Part shown: in pieces, positions 28,333-40,154 of the stretch
Layout of the letters: the number at the start of each line of letters is the position of its first letter
Position numbering within the stretch: the stretch's first letter is position 1
Assembly (NCBI RefSeq): GCF_001651805.1
Contig: NZ_CP015839.1
Span: forward strand, 2,976,001-3,040,000
Source of the DNA: Marinobacterium aestuarii
GTDB lineage: Bacteria > Pseudomonadota > Gammaproteobacteria > Pseudomonadales > Balneatricaceae
Reading direction: 5' to 3'
Length of the DNA stretch: 64,000 nt
The notes under the pieces: generated by a model
What the model saw: only the letters and a program-made list of their open reading frames with translations
What the model was told of the DNA's origin: nothing
Databases searched by the model: none
Made by a program: the position numbers and the translations under genes

Positions 28333-30051
28333 ATGCGCGCTAGCCAATATCTGATTGCCACACTCAAGGAAACTCCGTCCGACGCGGAAGTTATCAGCCA
28401 CCAGCTGATGCTGCGCGCGGGTCTGATCCGCAAAGTCGCCTCCGGCCTCTACAACTGGCTGCCCATGGGTCTGCGCACGCTGCGCAAGGTCGAGCGCATC
28501 GTGCGCGAGGAAATGGACCGCTCCGGCGCCCAGGAAGTGCTGATGCCCGCCATTCAGCCCGCCGAACTGTGGCAGGAATCCGGCCGCTGGGAACAGTACG
28601 GCCCGGAACTGCTGCGCCTGCGCGATCGCAATGACCGTGAATTTTGCGTCGGTCCGACCCACGAAGAAGTGATCACCGACATGATCCGCCGCGAAGTGAA
28701 AAGCTACAAGCAGCTGCCGGCCAACTTCTACCAGATCCAGACCAAGTTTCGCGACGAAATCCGTCCGCGCTTCGGCATCATGCGCTCGCGCGAATTCATC
28801 ATGAAGGACGCCTACTCCTTCCATCTGGGCACCGAGTCGCTGCAGACCACCTACGATCTGATGTACCAGACGTACAACAACATCTTTAACCGCGTCGGCC
28901 TTGATTTCCGTCCGGTACTGGCCGATACCGGTTCGATCGGCGGTAACTCCTCCCACGAATTCCATGTACTGGCGTCCTCCGGCGAAGACGATATCGCTTT
29001 CTCCGACAGCAGCGACTATGCCGCCAACGTCGAACTGGCCGAAGCCCTGGCGCCGGCCGGCGAGCGGGCAGCTGCAACGATAGAGATGCACCTGGTCGAT
29101 ACCCCGGATGCCAAAACCATCGCGGACCTGGTCAAGCTGCACGGGATGCCGATCGAAAAGACCATCAAGACCCTGATCGTACGGGCGTCTGAGGAATGCG
29201 AAGCCGATTTCGTCGCCCTGCTGGTGCGCGGTGATCATGAGCTGAATGAACTCAAGGCCGAGAAGCTGGCGCTTGTCGCAGTTCCCCTCACCATGGCGAC
29301 CGAAGACGAATTCCGCCCTGTCATCGGCGCCGGCGCCGGCTCGCTGGGGCCGGTCAATCTGCCGATACCCTGCATTGTCGACCGCGCCGTAGCCATGGCA
29401 TCCGACTTTGGCGCCGGCGCCAACATCGATGGCAAGCACTACTTCGGCATCAACTGGGGCCGCGACCTTGAGCTGCCCGAAGTGGCCGATCTGCGCAACG
29501 TGGTTGAAGGTGATCCGAGCCCGGATGGTCAGGGCACGCTGTCCATTCGCCGCGGCATTGAAGTGGGCCATATCTTCCAGCTGGGGCAGAAATACTCCCA
29601 GGCGCTGGGCGCCACCGTGCTGGACGAAAACGGCAAGGCCAAGCTTATGGACATGGGCTGCTACGGCATAGGCGTGTCCCGCGTGGTGGCCTCCGCCATT
29701 GAGCAGAACCACGACGCAAAGGGCATTATCTGGCCCGACGCCATAGCCCCCTTCCACGTGGCCCTGGTACCGCTGAACTACGACAAGTCCGACGATGTTA
29801 AAGCACTGGCGGATCGTCTGTATCAGGACCTGCAGCAGGCCGGTTACGACGTACTGCTGGATGATCGCAAGGAGCGCCCGGGCGTCAAGTTCGCCGACAT
29901 GGAACTGATTGGTATCCCCCATCGCGTGGTGATCTCCGATCGCGGCATCGCTGCCGGTACCCTGGAGTACAAGGGCCGTCGCGACAGTGAAAATCAGGAC
30001 ATCGTCATCGACCAGCTGCTGGCCACCCTGGCCGACAAGCTCAGCATCTAA
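28333..30051 (+). CDS. proS: Prolyl-tRNA synthetase (bacterial type)
   Basis: A 572-residue class II synthetase. Motif 2/3 regions of the class II core ([36 protein letters not shown]), an inserted YbaK-like editing domain (about 240-385) and the C-terminal anticodon-binding domain are present. The full length fits E. coli-type ProRS. ATG 28333 is the true start; the open frame extends upstream to 28246 without family sequence. A strong terminator follows. Confidence 0.97.
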   Translation: MRASQYLIATLKETPSDAEVISHQLMLRAGLIRKVASGLYNWLPMGLRTLRKVERIVREEMDRSGAQEVLMPAIQPAELWQESGRWEQYGPELLRLRDRNDREFCVGPTHEEVITDMIRREVKSYKQLPANFYQIQTKFRDEIRPRFGIMRSREFIMKDAYSFHLGTESLQTTYDLMYQTYNNIFNRVGLDFRPVLADTGSIGGNSSHEFHVLASSGEDDIAFSDSSDYAANVELAEALAPAGERAAATIEMHLVDTPDAKTIADLVKLHGMPIEKTIKTLIVRASEECEADFVALLVRGDHELNELKAEKLALVAVPLTMATEDEFRPVIGAGAGSLGPVNLPIPCIVDRAVAMASDFGAGANIDGKHYFGINWGRDLELPEVADLRNVVEGDPSPDGQGTLSIRRGIEVGHIFQLGQKYSQALGATVLDENGKAKLMDMGCYGIGVSRVVASAIEQNHDAKGIIWPDAIAPFHVALVPLNYDKSDDVKALADRLYQDLQQAGYDVLLDDRKERPGVKFADMELIGIPHRVVISDRGIAAGTLEYKGRRDSENQDIVIDQLLATLADKLSI

Positions 30052-30062
30052 CGGCTGTATCC

Positions 30063-30097
30063 CGCCACCCCCGCAATTCTGCGGGGGTGGCGTTTTT
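30063..30097 (+). terminator. Rho-independent terminator after proS
   Basis: CGCCACCCCCGCA pairs perfectly with TGCGGGGGTGGCG across an ATTC loop and is followed by TTTTT. Confidence 0.95.
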
Positions 30098-30272
30098 CCC
30101 TCCTCTCGCCAGCACCCCTCCCGCATTCCTGAACCGGATTCTGCCCGCGGCTCGCCAGCCTGGGGTGCATTTGCCATCGATTTTTACAGTTCTCTCCACA
30201 GCTCGAAACCCTTCAGCCAGAGCACGATACGCTATAGTTCACGGGCCGAAACCTTGTCCGGGCCCCGATCCC

Positions 30273-33206
30273 ATGTTCAGCGTCAAGCCGCGACATTACC
30301 CGCTGCATCTGCAGATTACAGCACTTTTCATGCTGCTGATTCTGCTGCTTGGCGGCAGCCTGACCTGGTACAACTACCGCAAGTCCAGCGACCTGATCCT
30401 CACCGCCTCCACCCAGCTGTTTGAGCAATATGGTGAACGCCTGCGGCTGGAGTTTCTGCGCACCTATCAGCCCATAGTGCAGCTGATCAACATGCTGACG
30501 CTGGATTCCATCGTCAAGGCCCAGACACCGACGGAGCGACTGGCCCGACTCACCTTGCTGGCCAGGGCCCTGGAACAGCGCCCTCAGATTACGGCGCTGC
30601 AGATCGGCTACGCCAATGGCGACTATCTCGTCGTGCGCCCCATCAACGAAGACCAGCTCAGCACCCGCTTCAACCCGCCCCCCGGCAGCACACTCATCGC
30701 CCAAAGCATCAGTATCGATAGCGAGGAACACAGGCTGCACGAAGAGTACTTTTTCGACGCCAATCTGCACCTTGTCGAGCAGCGTGACGCCGCAGCCTCG
30801 AACTATGATCCGCGCCAGCAAAACTGGTATCAGCTCGCCCTGAGCAGCGATCAACACGTCGTCACCGAGCCCTACTTCTTTACTGCCATCCGCAAGGTCG
30901 GCATTACGCTGTCCAGCCGCGACCCGCTGCAGGGCACAGTGATCGCCGCCGATGTGGCGCTGGACCGGCTGTCGGAGTCCATTTCCGAGCTGCATATCAC
31001 CCCCCACAGCGAAATCGTGCTGCTGGATCAGAACCTCAATGCACTGGCCTACCGTGATCCCGGCAAGCTGGTGCTGCTGTACCAGGACAAGATCATCGAT
31101 ATTGCCCGCCTCGACAGCCTCGGTTCCCAGGTACTGGATGCGGCGAGCAAACCCGTCGCCGCCGGCCAACGGCGTTTTCGACTCGAGTTCGACGGCCAGG
31201 CCTGGCGTGGCGAGCTCTATGCACTGGAGCCTGCCGACGGCATCCACTTTGATCTGTTGACCCTGGTGCCCGAAGCCGAACTGCTCAGCGAGGCCCTGAG
31301 TATCCGTCGCCAGTCCAACCTGATCACCGGCATCATGCTGCTGCTGGCACTGCCACTCACCTGGCTGCTGGCACACCAGATATCCCGCCCGCTGCGCCAG
31401 CTGGCGCTGGAAGCCAGCATGATCCGGCGCTTTCAGCTCGACCAGTCCATCAGCACCCGCTCACGTATTCGCGAAATCGACGACCTGGGCCACAGCATGA
31501 CCGTGATGAAGGACACCCTGAACCAGTTTCTCGGCATGCTGGGGTCCATGTCGGCAGAAACCGCCTTTGTACCCCTGATTGAACTCATTACCACCCAGAC
31601 CATGGGCGTCAGCCAGGCGGCAGGGGCTGCGATCTACCTGGTCAGTGACGACGACAGCCGCCTGGAGCCCGCCAGCCTGAAACTGGCAGAGCCCAGCCAG
31701 ACGGTACCGCTACTGGCCCCCTGTTCCGTGCACGGCGACCACCAGCTGGCTGACTGCCTGCTACAGGAGTCGAGCCTCTCGCAAACCCTTAACGCCGACA
31801 CTGCAAGCCATCCAATGTTCGCGCTGCTGCAGGCCCTGGGGACCAACCATCTCATGGTCATTGCCATACCGCTGAAAAATCGCAAGCGCGAGTCCGTCGG
31901 CGTGCTCTGCCTGCTCTATGGCAACGATCATGCACACTGTGAAGGTGATCTGCTGGCGTTTATCGAAACCCTGTCCGGCTTTGCCTCGCTGACACTGGAA
32001 AACCGTCAGCTGATCGGCATGGAAAAGGCCCTGCTGGAAGCCTTTATCGAACTGATTGCCGGTGCCATCGATGCCAAGTCACCCCACACCGGCGGACACT
32101 GCGCCCGCGTGCCGGCACTCACCGAGATGCTGGCCCGAGCCGCCTGCGACAGTACAGAGCCCGCCTTTGCAGACTTCAGCCTCAGTAGCGATCAATGGGA
32201 GGAACTGCATATCGCCAGCTGGCTGCACGACTGTGGCAAGGTCACGACGCCTGAATATGTGGTCGAGAAAGCCACCAAGCTGGAAACCTTTTACGATCGT
32301 ATCCACGAAATTCGCACCCGCTTCGAAGTGCTCAAGCGCGATGCTCAGCTGCGCTTCTGGCAACAGTTGCACGCAGCCCGTGATACCGCACCCGATCGGG
32401 AAATACTGGAAACGCAACTAAAGGCAAAACTCACGACGGAGCTTGCGCAGCTGGATGACGACTTTGCCTTTGTCGCCCAGTGTAACCTCGGCCGTGAACA
32501 GATGGCGACGGCGGATCAGCAGCGCCTGCGAAAGATCGCCGAGCGCGGCTGGCACCGCACCCTGGATGATCGCCTTGGCATTTCATGGGAAGAACGCCAA
32601 CGCCGCAGTGGCACCCCGGATGCCCTTCCGGTGCGGGAAAAGCTGCTGGCCGACAAGGATTTTCATATACATCCGCGCAGCGAGGCCGACCGCATTGCGG
32701 CCGACAACCCCTGGGGCTTTAAGCTCAGCCAGCCGGAACATCTCTACAACCAGGGCGAACTCTACAATCTGCTAATCAGGGCCGGCACCCTGACGCCCGA
32801 AGAGCGCGACAAGATCAACGACCATATAGTGCAGACCATCATCATGCTGGAAAAACTGCCGTACCCACGCCATCTGCGCGGCATACCGGAAATTGCCGGT
32901 GGCCATCACGAGCGCATGGACGGACGCGGCTACCCCCGCGGACTGACCGGCGATCAGATGTCACTGCCGGCGCGCATGATGGCCATCGCGGACATCTTCG
33001 AAGCCCTCACAGCCACGGACAGGCCCTACAAGAAGCCCAAGCGTCTCAGCGAGGTGCTGCGCATCATGGGGCAGATGCGCGACCGGGGCCATATAGACCC
33101 GCAGCTGTTCCGGCTGTTTTTGCAAAGTGGCGTCTGTGAAGACTACGCCCGCCAGTATCTGACCACCGCACAACGCGACTGGATTAATATTGAACACTAT
33201 CTGTAA
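30273..33206 (+). CDS. Cache-HAMP-GAF-HD-GYP signalling protein (c-di-GMP phosphodiesterase)
   Basis: A 977-residue membrane receptor. TM1 is at about 14-35, a periplasmic Cache-type sensor at 40-335, TM2 at about 349-368, then HAMP, a GAF-like domain (about 428-590) and an HD-GYP domain. The metal-site HD pair is His652-Asp653 in WLHDCGKV, and the HHERMDGRGYP block is at 878-888. These are normally some 60 residues apart. The intervening 225 residues include the inserted block LETFYDRIHEIRTRFEVL, known from a subgroup of HD-GYP proteins. The likely activity is hydrolysis of c-di-GMP. I start at ATG 30273, just before TM1. Confidence 0.9.
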   Translation: MFSVKPRHYPLHLQITALFMLLILLLGGSLTWYNYRKSSDLILTASTQLFEQYGERLRLEFLRTYQPIVQLINMLTLDSIVKAQTPTERLARLTLLARALEQRPQITALQIGYANGDYLVVRPINEDQLSTRFNPPPGSTLIAQSISIDSEEHRLHEEYFFDANLHLVEQRDAAASNYDPRQQNWYQLALSSDQHVVTEPYFFTAIRKVGITLSSRDPLQGTVIAADVALDRLSESISELHITPHSEIVLLDQNLNALAYRDPGKLVLLYQDKIIDIARLDSLGSQVLDAASKPVAAGQRRFRLEFDGQAWRGELYALEPADGIHFDLLTLVPEAELLSEALSIRRQSNLITGIMLLLALPLTWLLAHQISRPLRQLALEASMIRRFQLDQSISTRSRIREIDDLGHSMTVMKDTLNQFLGMLGSMSAETAFVPLIELITTQTMGVSQAAGAAIYLVSDDDSRLEPASLKLAEPSQTVPLLAPCSVHGDHQLADCLLQESSLSQTLNADTASHPMFALLQALGTNHLMVIAIPLKNRKRESVGVLCLLYGNDHAHCEGDLLAFIETLSGFASLTLENRQLIGMEKALLEAFIELIAGAIDAKSPHTGGHCARVPALTEMLARAACDSTEPAFADFSLSSDQWEELHIASWLHDCGKVTTPEYVVEKATKLETFYDRIHEIRTRFEVLKRDAQLRFWQQLHAARDTAPDREILETQLKAKLTTELAQLDDDFAFVAQCNLGREQMATADQQRLRKIAERGWHRTLDDRLGISWEERQRRSGTPDALPVREKLLADKDFHIHPRSEADRIAADNPWGFKLSQPEHLYNQGELYNLLIRAGTLTPEERDKINDHIVQTIIMLEKLPYPRHLRGIPEIAGGHHERMDGRGYPRGLTGDQMSLPARMMAIADIFEALTATDRPYKKPKRLSEVLRIMGQMRDRGHIDPQLFRLFLQSGVCEDYARQYLTTAQRDWINIEHYL

Positions 33207-33216
33207 GGCGTACCGC

Positions 33217-33507
33217 TCAGCGGCGTATGTCAAAGCCCTGCAAGCCGGGGTCCAGCTCACAGGTCTCGACCTCAAGTAGCAGCACGCGCGCAGCGTCCGG
33301 CCCCTGCTCCAACCAGAGCAACATCCGCTGCACAGCCTCGGTATTTCCCTGCAGCCAGCCGGTAACGGCGCCATCCGGCTCATTCTGCACCCAGCCCAGC
33401 AGACCTTGGCGGCGCGCCTGCTCGCAACTAAAGTAGCGAAAGCCCACACCCTGCACCCGCCCGGTCACCCGTATGCGCCGGGCTTCAATCAAGACAGCCC
33501 CTTGCAT
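33217..33507 (-). CDS. Acylphosphatase
   Basis: A 96-residue acylphosphatase that hydrolyses carboxyl-phosphate bonds. The substrate loop VQGVGFR gives catalytic Arg24, and Asn42 in WVQNEPDGAV is the second catalytic residue. Its ATG overlaps the stop codon of the upstream yihY-type gene (TGATG), implying translational coupling. It is convergent with the HD-GYP gene. Confidence 0.93.
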   Translation of the reverse strand: MQGAVLIEARRIRVTGRVQGVGFRYFSCEQARRQGLLGWVQNEPDGAVTGWLQGNTEAVQRMLLWLEQGPDAARVLLLEVETCELDPGLQGFDIRR

Positions 33508-34751
33508 CAGGCTTCTTCCTTGCGCACGCCACCGTCCACACCGATCTGATCGGACTCAAACAGCTCCAACAGGGGGACATCCAGCTGCTTGTTGCGCTGA
33601 TGGGCCAGCGCCTGCAGACGCAGATCCAGACGGCGCTGCCACGGGCTGATGGACTCGTGGGCAAAGGGCTCCGGCATAGGCCAAGGCAATACCTCTGTCA
33701 GCTCCTGCAACCTATAGTGGGACAGGTCACGACACAGCAGATAACCGCCCTGCTCATTGCGCTGCACTATGCCGGCATCCATCAGCAGCACCTGGTATTC
33801 ATCCCAGCGCCCCTGATCCAGCCCCGCCACCTCCTGCAGCAACACCCGATCCGACAACGCAGTACCGTCCTGCTGTGCCTGCCACAGGCGATAGAGCACC
33901 GCCACCACGGTTTGCAGATGAGACGTTGCCACCTGGCGGCGTACCGGCTGGTACACGCTCAGCGCCCGGGTAAGCTCGGCACCAAGCAAAATGATCACCC
34001 AGGAGATATAGATCCACAGCAGAAACAGCGGCACCGCGGCAAAGGCACCATAAATCAGCTGATAGGACGGCGACTGGGTGACAAAGAAGGTAAATCCCCG
34101 TTTGGCGGTTTCAAACAGCACCGCCACCACCAGAGCACCGATAAAGGCACTGCGCAGCGGTACCCGGCAATTGGGTACGGCGGCATAAAGCAGCGTGAAG
34201 GCCGCCGCAGACAGCACCATCGGCAGCAGGCTCAGCAGGCGCCCGCGCCCGACCACGGCCGCGGCATCATTCACAATCGACAGGCTTGCGAGATAGGAGC
34301 TGAGTACCAGCCCCAGGCCGATAAGCACCGGACCCAGACTCAGAATGGCCCAGTACAGCAAAAAACTCGACATGCCGCGCCTGGGGCGAGACACCCGCCA
34401 GATACGGTTGAAGGCCGCCTCGATGCTTTTCATCATCATGATCGAGGTCACGGCCAGAAAGGCCACACCTATGGCCGTAAGGTTACGCGCCTGGTTGGTA
34501 AAGTTACCCAGATAATCCTGCACCACCTCGCCGGTGGCCGGCACGAAGTTTTCAAACACCCAACCCTGCACGCTTTCACCCACGCCATGAAACGACGGTA
34601 TCGCCGCCAGCATCGAGTAGGTCACCGTCATCAGCGGCACCACGGCAAACAGGGTTGTGTAGGTCAGAGCAGCGGCATTGAGCACGCCCTGGTTGGATAC
34701 GAACTGGTTCAGCAGATAGCGCAGGAAACGCATTTCTAACAGGGCTTTCAT
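33507..34751 (-). CDS. YihY/BrkB family inner-membrane protein
   Basis: A 414-residue protein of about six membrane helices plus a soluble C-terminal region, the size and pattern of the YihY/UPF0761 family (formerly misnamed RNase BN). Conserved pieces include AALTYTTLFAVVPLMTVTYSML and YGAFAAVPLFLLWIYISWVIILLGAELT. I start at ATG 34749-34751, which has GGGGAGGG upstream. The frame remains open to 34916 but that part has no membrane pattern. Function unknown. Confidence 0.9.
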   Translation of the reverse strand: MKALLEMRFLRYLLNQFVSNQGVLNAAALTYTTLFAVVPLMTVTYSMLAAIPSFHGVGESVQGWVFENFVPATGEVVQDYLGNFTNQARNLTAIGVAFLAVTSIMMMKSIEAAFNRIWRVSRPRRGMSSFLLYWAILSLGPVLIGLGLVLSSYLASLSIVNDAAAVVGRGRLLSLLPMVLSAAAFTLLYAAVPNCRVPLRSAFIGALVVAVLFETAKRGFTFFVTQSPSYQLIYGAFAAVPLFLLWIYISWVIILLGAELTRALSVYQPVRRQVATSHLQTVVAVLYRLWQAQQDGTALSDRVLLQEVAGLDQGRWDEYQVLLMDAGIVQRNEQGGYLLCRDLSHYRLQELTEVLPWPMPEPFAHESISPWQRRLDLRLQALAHQRNKQLDVPLLELFESDQIGVDGGVRKEEA

Positions 34752-34853
34752 GCAGCAACCCTCCCCTGCAACAGACAGGCTCTGAGAAAATGGGCGCGGG
34801 AGTCGGGTAGCAGGTGACACCTGCGCAGGAAAACAGCACTCATGGTGAAGTCC

Positions 34854-34882
34854 TTTTGCGTAAAAGCATTGGCAGTTACAAT
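34854..34882 (+). promoter_or_regulatory. Candidate promoter of the arsC-like gene
   Basis: TTTTGC, 17 bp, TACAAT, about 30 bp before the start codon. The -10 is good and the -35 weak. Confidence 0.4.
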
Positions 34883-34914
34883 AGGCGCCGCCCAAAATTC
34901 GATACGGAAGCGCC

Positions 34915-36278
<1,364 letters not shown>

Positions 36279-36279
<1 letters not shown>

Positions 36280-38003
36280 TGCCGGACGCTCCGATGCCCG
36301 ATATCGACCGCCTGCGCGCCGACTTCCCCATTCTGGGGGAGCAGGTACAGGGCCTGCCACTGATCTACTTCGATAACGCCGCCACCACCCAGAAACCCCG
36401 GGTGGTGATCGAGGCGCAATCCGAGTATTACCGCCACAGCAACGCCAATGTGCACCGCGCCTCCCACTGCCTCAGCAGCCGGGCCACCGAGGCTTTCGAG
36501 CGGGCGCGGGAAAACGTGGCGCGCTTTATTGGCGCCGCCAGCCCGCGGGAAATCATCTGGACCCGCGGCGCTACCGAGGCCATCAACCTGGTGGCGCACA
36601 GCTACGGTCGCTCGCAGCTGCACGCCGGTGACCTGATACTGGTGTCAACGCTGGAGCATCACGCCAACATAGTCCCCTGGCAGCTGCTGGCGCAGCAGAT
36701 GGGGGCGCGCATTGAAGCCATCCCGCTGCTGGACGATGGCAGCCTGGATCAGGCCGCCTACCTGCTGCTGTTGCAGCAGGGGCCTCGTCTGGTGGCGCTG
36801 ACCCATGCCTCAAACGCGTTGGGCACCCTGAACCCGGTGGCGCAGATGACCCGGGCGGCCCAGGCCGCCGGTGCCAGGGTACTGATTGATGGCGCCCAGT
36901 CGACCCCGCATCTGACCATTGATGTACAGGCACTGGGCTGTGACTTCTTTGTGTTTTCCGGCCATAAAGTGTTCGGACCCACCGGCATAGGCGCACTCTG
37001 GGCACGGGAATCCTTGCTGGACGCCATGCCGCCCTGGCAGGCCGGCGGCGAAATGATCGAACATGTGAGCTTCAAAGGCACCCGCTTTGCGGGACTGCCG
37101 TTCAAGTTTGAAGCCGGTACGCCCAATATCGCCGGCGTCATCGGTCTGGATGCTGCCATCGGCTATCTGCAGCAGTTCGATCGCAGTGCACTGGAAGCCC
37201 ACGAAATGCAGCTGCTGACCCGGGCACTGGAGCTGTGCAGCGCGATTCCAGGCTTTAGCTCCGTCGGCACTGCCCCCCGGCGCGTCAGCCTGATGTCGTT
37301 TTGCATTGATGGAATGCACCAGCAGGATCTGGCTCTGCTGCTGGATCAGCAGGGTATCGCCGTGCGTGCCGGCCACCACTGCGCCATGCCCTTGATGCAG
37401 CGACTTGGCCTGCCCGGAACCCTGCGCGCCTCCTTCGCGTTTTACAATACTCTGGCGGAGGTCGAGCACTTTGCCGCCGTGCTCAAACAGATTGTGCTGG
37501 AGCACCAGGCCCCTGCCCCACGGGATAATGCGCCTCCCAAACCGGGGCCACAGAGCCAGCAGAGTCCCCAGCAGGAAGCGCCGGAATTAGCGGCAGCGGC
37601 GTTGCTGCAACGCCTCGACGCCAGCCGCGGCTGGCAGGCGCGCTATCGGGAGATCATGCTGCTGGGCAAGAACCTGCCCGCCCTGGATGTCGCACAGCGC
37701 AGTGACAGCAACCGTCTGCACGGCTGCGAGAGTCATGTCTGGCTGATTGTCGACTATCGCGGCGGCAAGCTATGGCTGCAGATGGACTCCGATGCCCGCG
37801 TTATTCGCGGCCTGATCGCCCTGCTGCTGGCGCTCTTCAACGGCAAGCGTCCACAGGAGATTCTGGACTTCGACCTGCAGGGGCTTTTCAAGCGACTCCA
37901 GCTCATGCAACACCTGAGCCCCTCCAGAGGCAATGGCCTGAAGGCCATTGTCGATGCGATCTATCAGCACGCCCGCACCAGGAACAGTGATGCGCGCGGC
38001 TAG
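36279..38003 (+). CDS. Cysteine desulfurase fused to a SufE/CsdE sulfur-acceptor domain
   Basis: A 574-residue fusion. Residues 1-410 are a class V aminotransferase-fold desulfurase of the SufS/CsdA group, with PLP-binding Lys230 (FSGHKVFGP) and catalytic Cys368 (RAGHHCAMPL). After a Pro/Gln-rich linker (about 411-435), residues 436-574 are a SufE/CsdE domain with acceptor Cys483 (LHGCESHVW). In other bacteria these are separate proteins that dock to pass persulfide sulfur. No suf scaffold genes adjoin it, so it may act as a CsdA-CsdE-like unit. The gene overlaps DUF2069 by one base and is convergent with the next gene (4-bp overlap). Confidence 0.93.
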
Positions 38004-38824
38004 TCGCTCTGGGTGCTGGGCGCCGTTATAACGCTGCCCTGCGCAGCGGCGGTTAGATCCGGCTCCGCGGTAGCGGGTTCCGGATCACCCAGACAGATAA
38101 TATCCCTGTACGCATAGCCTGTTTCCAGCATCGGTTTGATAACCTTGAAATAGGGTGACACATCAAAGTCTCGCGGCGTAAACAGGCTCGGATGGCGCCG
38201 GAACAGGCGCACCGGAAAACCTGCATTATCGCTGTGCACTACCTCGGGCAGAATCGGATAGGCAATGGTCTGAAAGGCTTCGGCAATCAGCGATGAGCAG
38301 ATCGCCCGGGTCGGGTCACCACTGCCAAGGTGCAGCATATGGCGGCGCCAGTGCGACGGAATCGGGGGCGTGGGAAACAGAAAGCGCGCCAGATCAAAAA
38401 TATTCTTGTGGTCATACTGCTGCCCCAGGCGCGCCATCAGATAGTCGGTCATGACCTTCACTTCGGCCGCCTCCAAACCGACAGGACGGCAAATGCGGGT
38501 ATGGTAGGACTCATAACGCTGCAATGAGAGCGCCCGCACGCCAGCCGAGACATCGGCCTCGATCAGAATGCGCGCCTGGGCACCCAGCTCGGGCCCATCC
38601 AGTGCATGGCCGATACAGAAAGCCGCGTGGGACCAAGTCGATTGCGTCAGGTACTTGATGGCCGTACTGATGCGACTGGTGCCTTCGATGAGCAGCACAT
38701 CGCCGGGCTGCAGGCAGCGGTGCAGCTTGTCGGCGGAGCTCGTCGCCTTGGGCGCCAGCCCATCGCGAGGGTGGGACAGGTACACCGACAGCCGGTGACC
38801 CATGAACTCCAGCATTTGCCACAT
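38000..38824 (-). CDS. YiiX/YaeF-type permuted papain-like hydrolase (C92-like)
   Basis: A 274-residue protein with the permuted NlpC/P60 order: His66 in STWSHAAFCIG comes first, and Cys176 in TRAICSSLIAEAF later. The entry LQPGDVLLIEGTSRISTAIKYLTQS is the typical start of this family of putative cysteine amidases or lipid hydrolases. There is no signal peptide. The substrate is unknown. It lies alone, convergent with the desulfurase fusion. Confidence 0.85.
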   Translation of the reverse strand: MWQMLEFMGHRLSVYLSHPRDGLAPKATSSADKLHRCLQPGDVLLIEGTSRISTAIKYLTQSTWSHAAFCIGHALDGPELGAQARILIEADVSAGVRALSLQRYESYHTRICRPVGLEAAEVKVMTDYLMARLGQQYDHKNIFDLARFLFPTPPIPSHWRRHMLHLGSGDPTRAICSSLIAEAFQTIAYPILPEVVHSDNAGFPVRLFRRHPSLFTPRDFDVSPYFKVIKPMLETGYAYRDIICLGDPEPATAEPDLTAAAQGSVITAPSTQSD

Positions 38825-38998
38825 AACCGCGCCTCAGATCCGGTTGGACTTCACGGGGCCAACACCCCCACTCCGGCAGCACCTTCGACAGCCCTTCACC
38901 AAGGTACACGCCCGCCCATAATCACGGCGAAACCCTCTGCGGAATTCAACGGGCGTCACCCTGCCAATAAATCTGATAGTACATTCAACATAGACGCT

Positions 38999-39026
38999 TT
39001 GCCATTGTTGCAAATAGCGTGATAAT
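38999..39026 (+). promoter_or_regulatory. Candidate promoter of the LysR-type gene
   Basis: TTGCCA, 16 bp, GATAAT, about 30 bp before the start codon. Confidence 0.45.
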
Positions 39027-39055
39027 ACGGGATCAATCGTTGCCCGGACCTCCGT

Positions 39056-39982
39056 ATGAATCTCGATAACCTGCGCTATTTTGTGCGCGTGGTTGAAGCC
39101 AACAGCTTCACCGCCGCCGCCGAACGTCTGGGCACGCAAAAATCCACCCTGAGCCGGCGCATCTCGCAGCTCGAGGATGAACTGGGTATTCGCCTGCTGC
39201 AGCGAACGACCCGCAAGCTGCACCTGACCCCGGATGGCGAGGAACTGTTCGAGCGTTGCCGGCCGCTGATTTGCCAGCTCGAAGATGCCCGCCACCGCTT
39301 GAGTGTCAATCAACCGGAGCCCCAGGGACGGCTGAGACTCACCATGCCGACGGAACTGGCACTGGCCATGCTCGATAACGTCATGGCGAGCTTTATGCAG
39401 CAGTATCCGAGAATCCAGATGGAGGTCGAGCTGACATCAAGGGTCATCGACATGGTGGAAGAAGGCATAGACGTCGCCATTCGGGTCGGCGTACTGGAAG
39501 ACTCCAGCCTGATAGCGCAGCCGGTCGCCAAGGTGGCCCGCGGCCTCTATGCAGCACCTGAATATCTGCAGCAGCGCCCGCCATTGCAAAGCCCCCATGA
39601 CCTGCAGCAGCATCGCTATCTTGGCCTGCTGATGCGCTCGGACCCGCTGCATTTCGACAACTGGGACCAGAGCCACAGCCTGCAGATGGAGACACCGCTG
39701 CGTACCAACAGCCTGAACTTTATGCGTTACATGGCAAGACGCGGTTTTGGTATAGCCCGGCTGCCCTGTTTCTTTGCCCAGCCCCTGGTGGAGAGCGGAG
39801 AACTTGAAGCGGTACTGCCGCAATACCCGATCCTCAGTATCGCGCTCCATGCCCTTTACCCGAGCCGCCAGCACCTCAATCCCAAAACTCGCCTGTTCCT
39901 TGATCACCTGCATGCCGAGCTGCGCCAGCACCCCTGGGCCAGCGATGCACTGATCCAGCTGCCCGGCGCCAACGTAACCTGA
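39056..39982 (+). CDS. LysR family transcriptional regulator
   Basis: A 308-residue LysR regulator with an N-terminal helix-turn-helix (NLRYFVRVVEANSFTAAAERL and STLSRRISQLEDELGIRLLQRTTR) and a substrate-binding domain from about 90. The sequence resembles the large CrgA/DmlR-like subgroup. Both flanking genes are transcribed away from or after it without an obvious target operon, so its regulon cannot be inferred. Confidence 0.93.
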   Translation: MNLDNLRYFVRVVEANSFTAAAERLGTQKSTLSRRISQLEDELGIRLLQRTTRKLHLTPDGEELFERCRPLICQLEDARHRLSVNQPEPQGRLRLTMPTELALAMLDNVMASFMQQYPRIQMEVELTSRVIDMVEEGIDVAIRVGVLEDSSLIAQPVAKVARGLYAAPEYLQQRPPLQSPHDLQQHRYLGLLMRSDPLHFDNWDQSHSLQMETPLRTNSLNFMRYMARRGFGIARLPCFFAQPLVESGELEAVLPQYPILSIALHALYPSRQHLNPKTRLFLDHLHAELRQHPWASDALIQLPGANVT

Positions 39983-40154
39983 GTGGAAAAATGCTCAGGC
40001 CAGACACAAAAAACTTCCCCTGCGCCCGACTACACTATTAAGATAAGTTTGTTGCATAGCAGCAAAATTCACCTTTTACTGCTGCGTGCAGCCTGTTTTG
40101 GCCCTTGAGCGATGCGTCCTTCAAGGCCTGGCTGTCAGGATCGGAGACCGACCT

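Noticed and set aside
28324-30177. Long minus-strand open frame (617 codons) opposite proS
   Set aside because: It is the antisense of a clear essential gene, with low-complexity Gly/Gln/His-rich translation, as often seen opposite GC-rich coding sequence.
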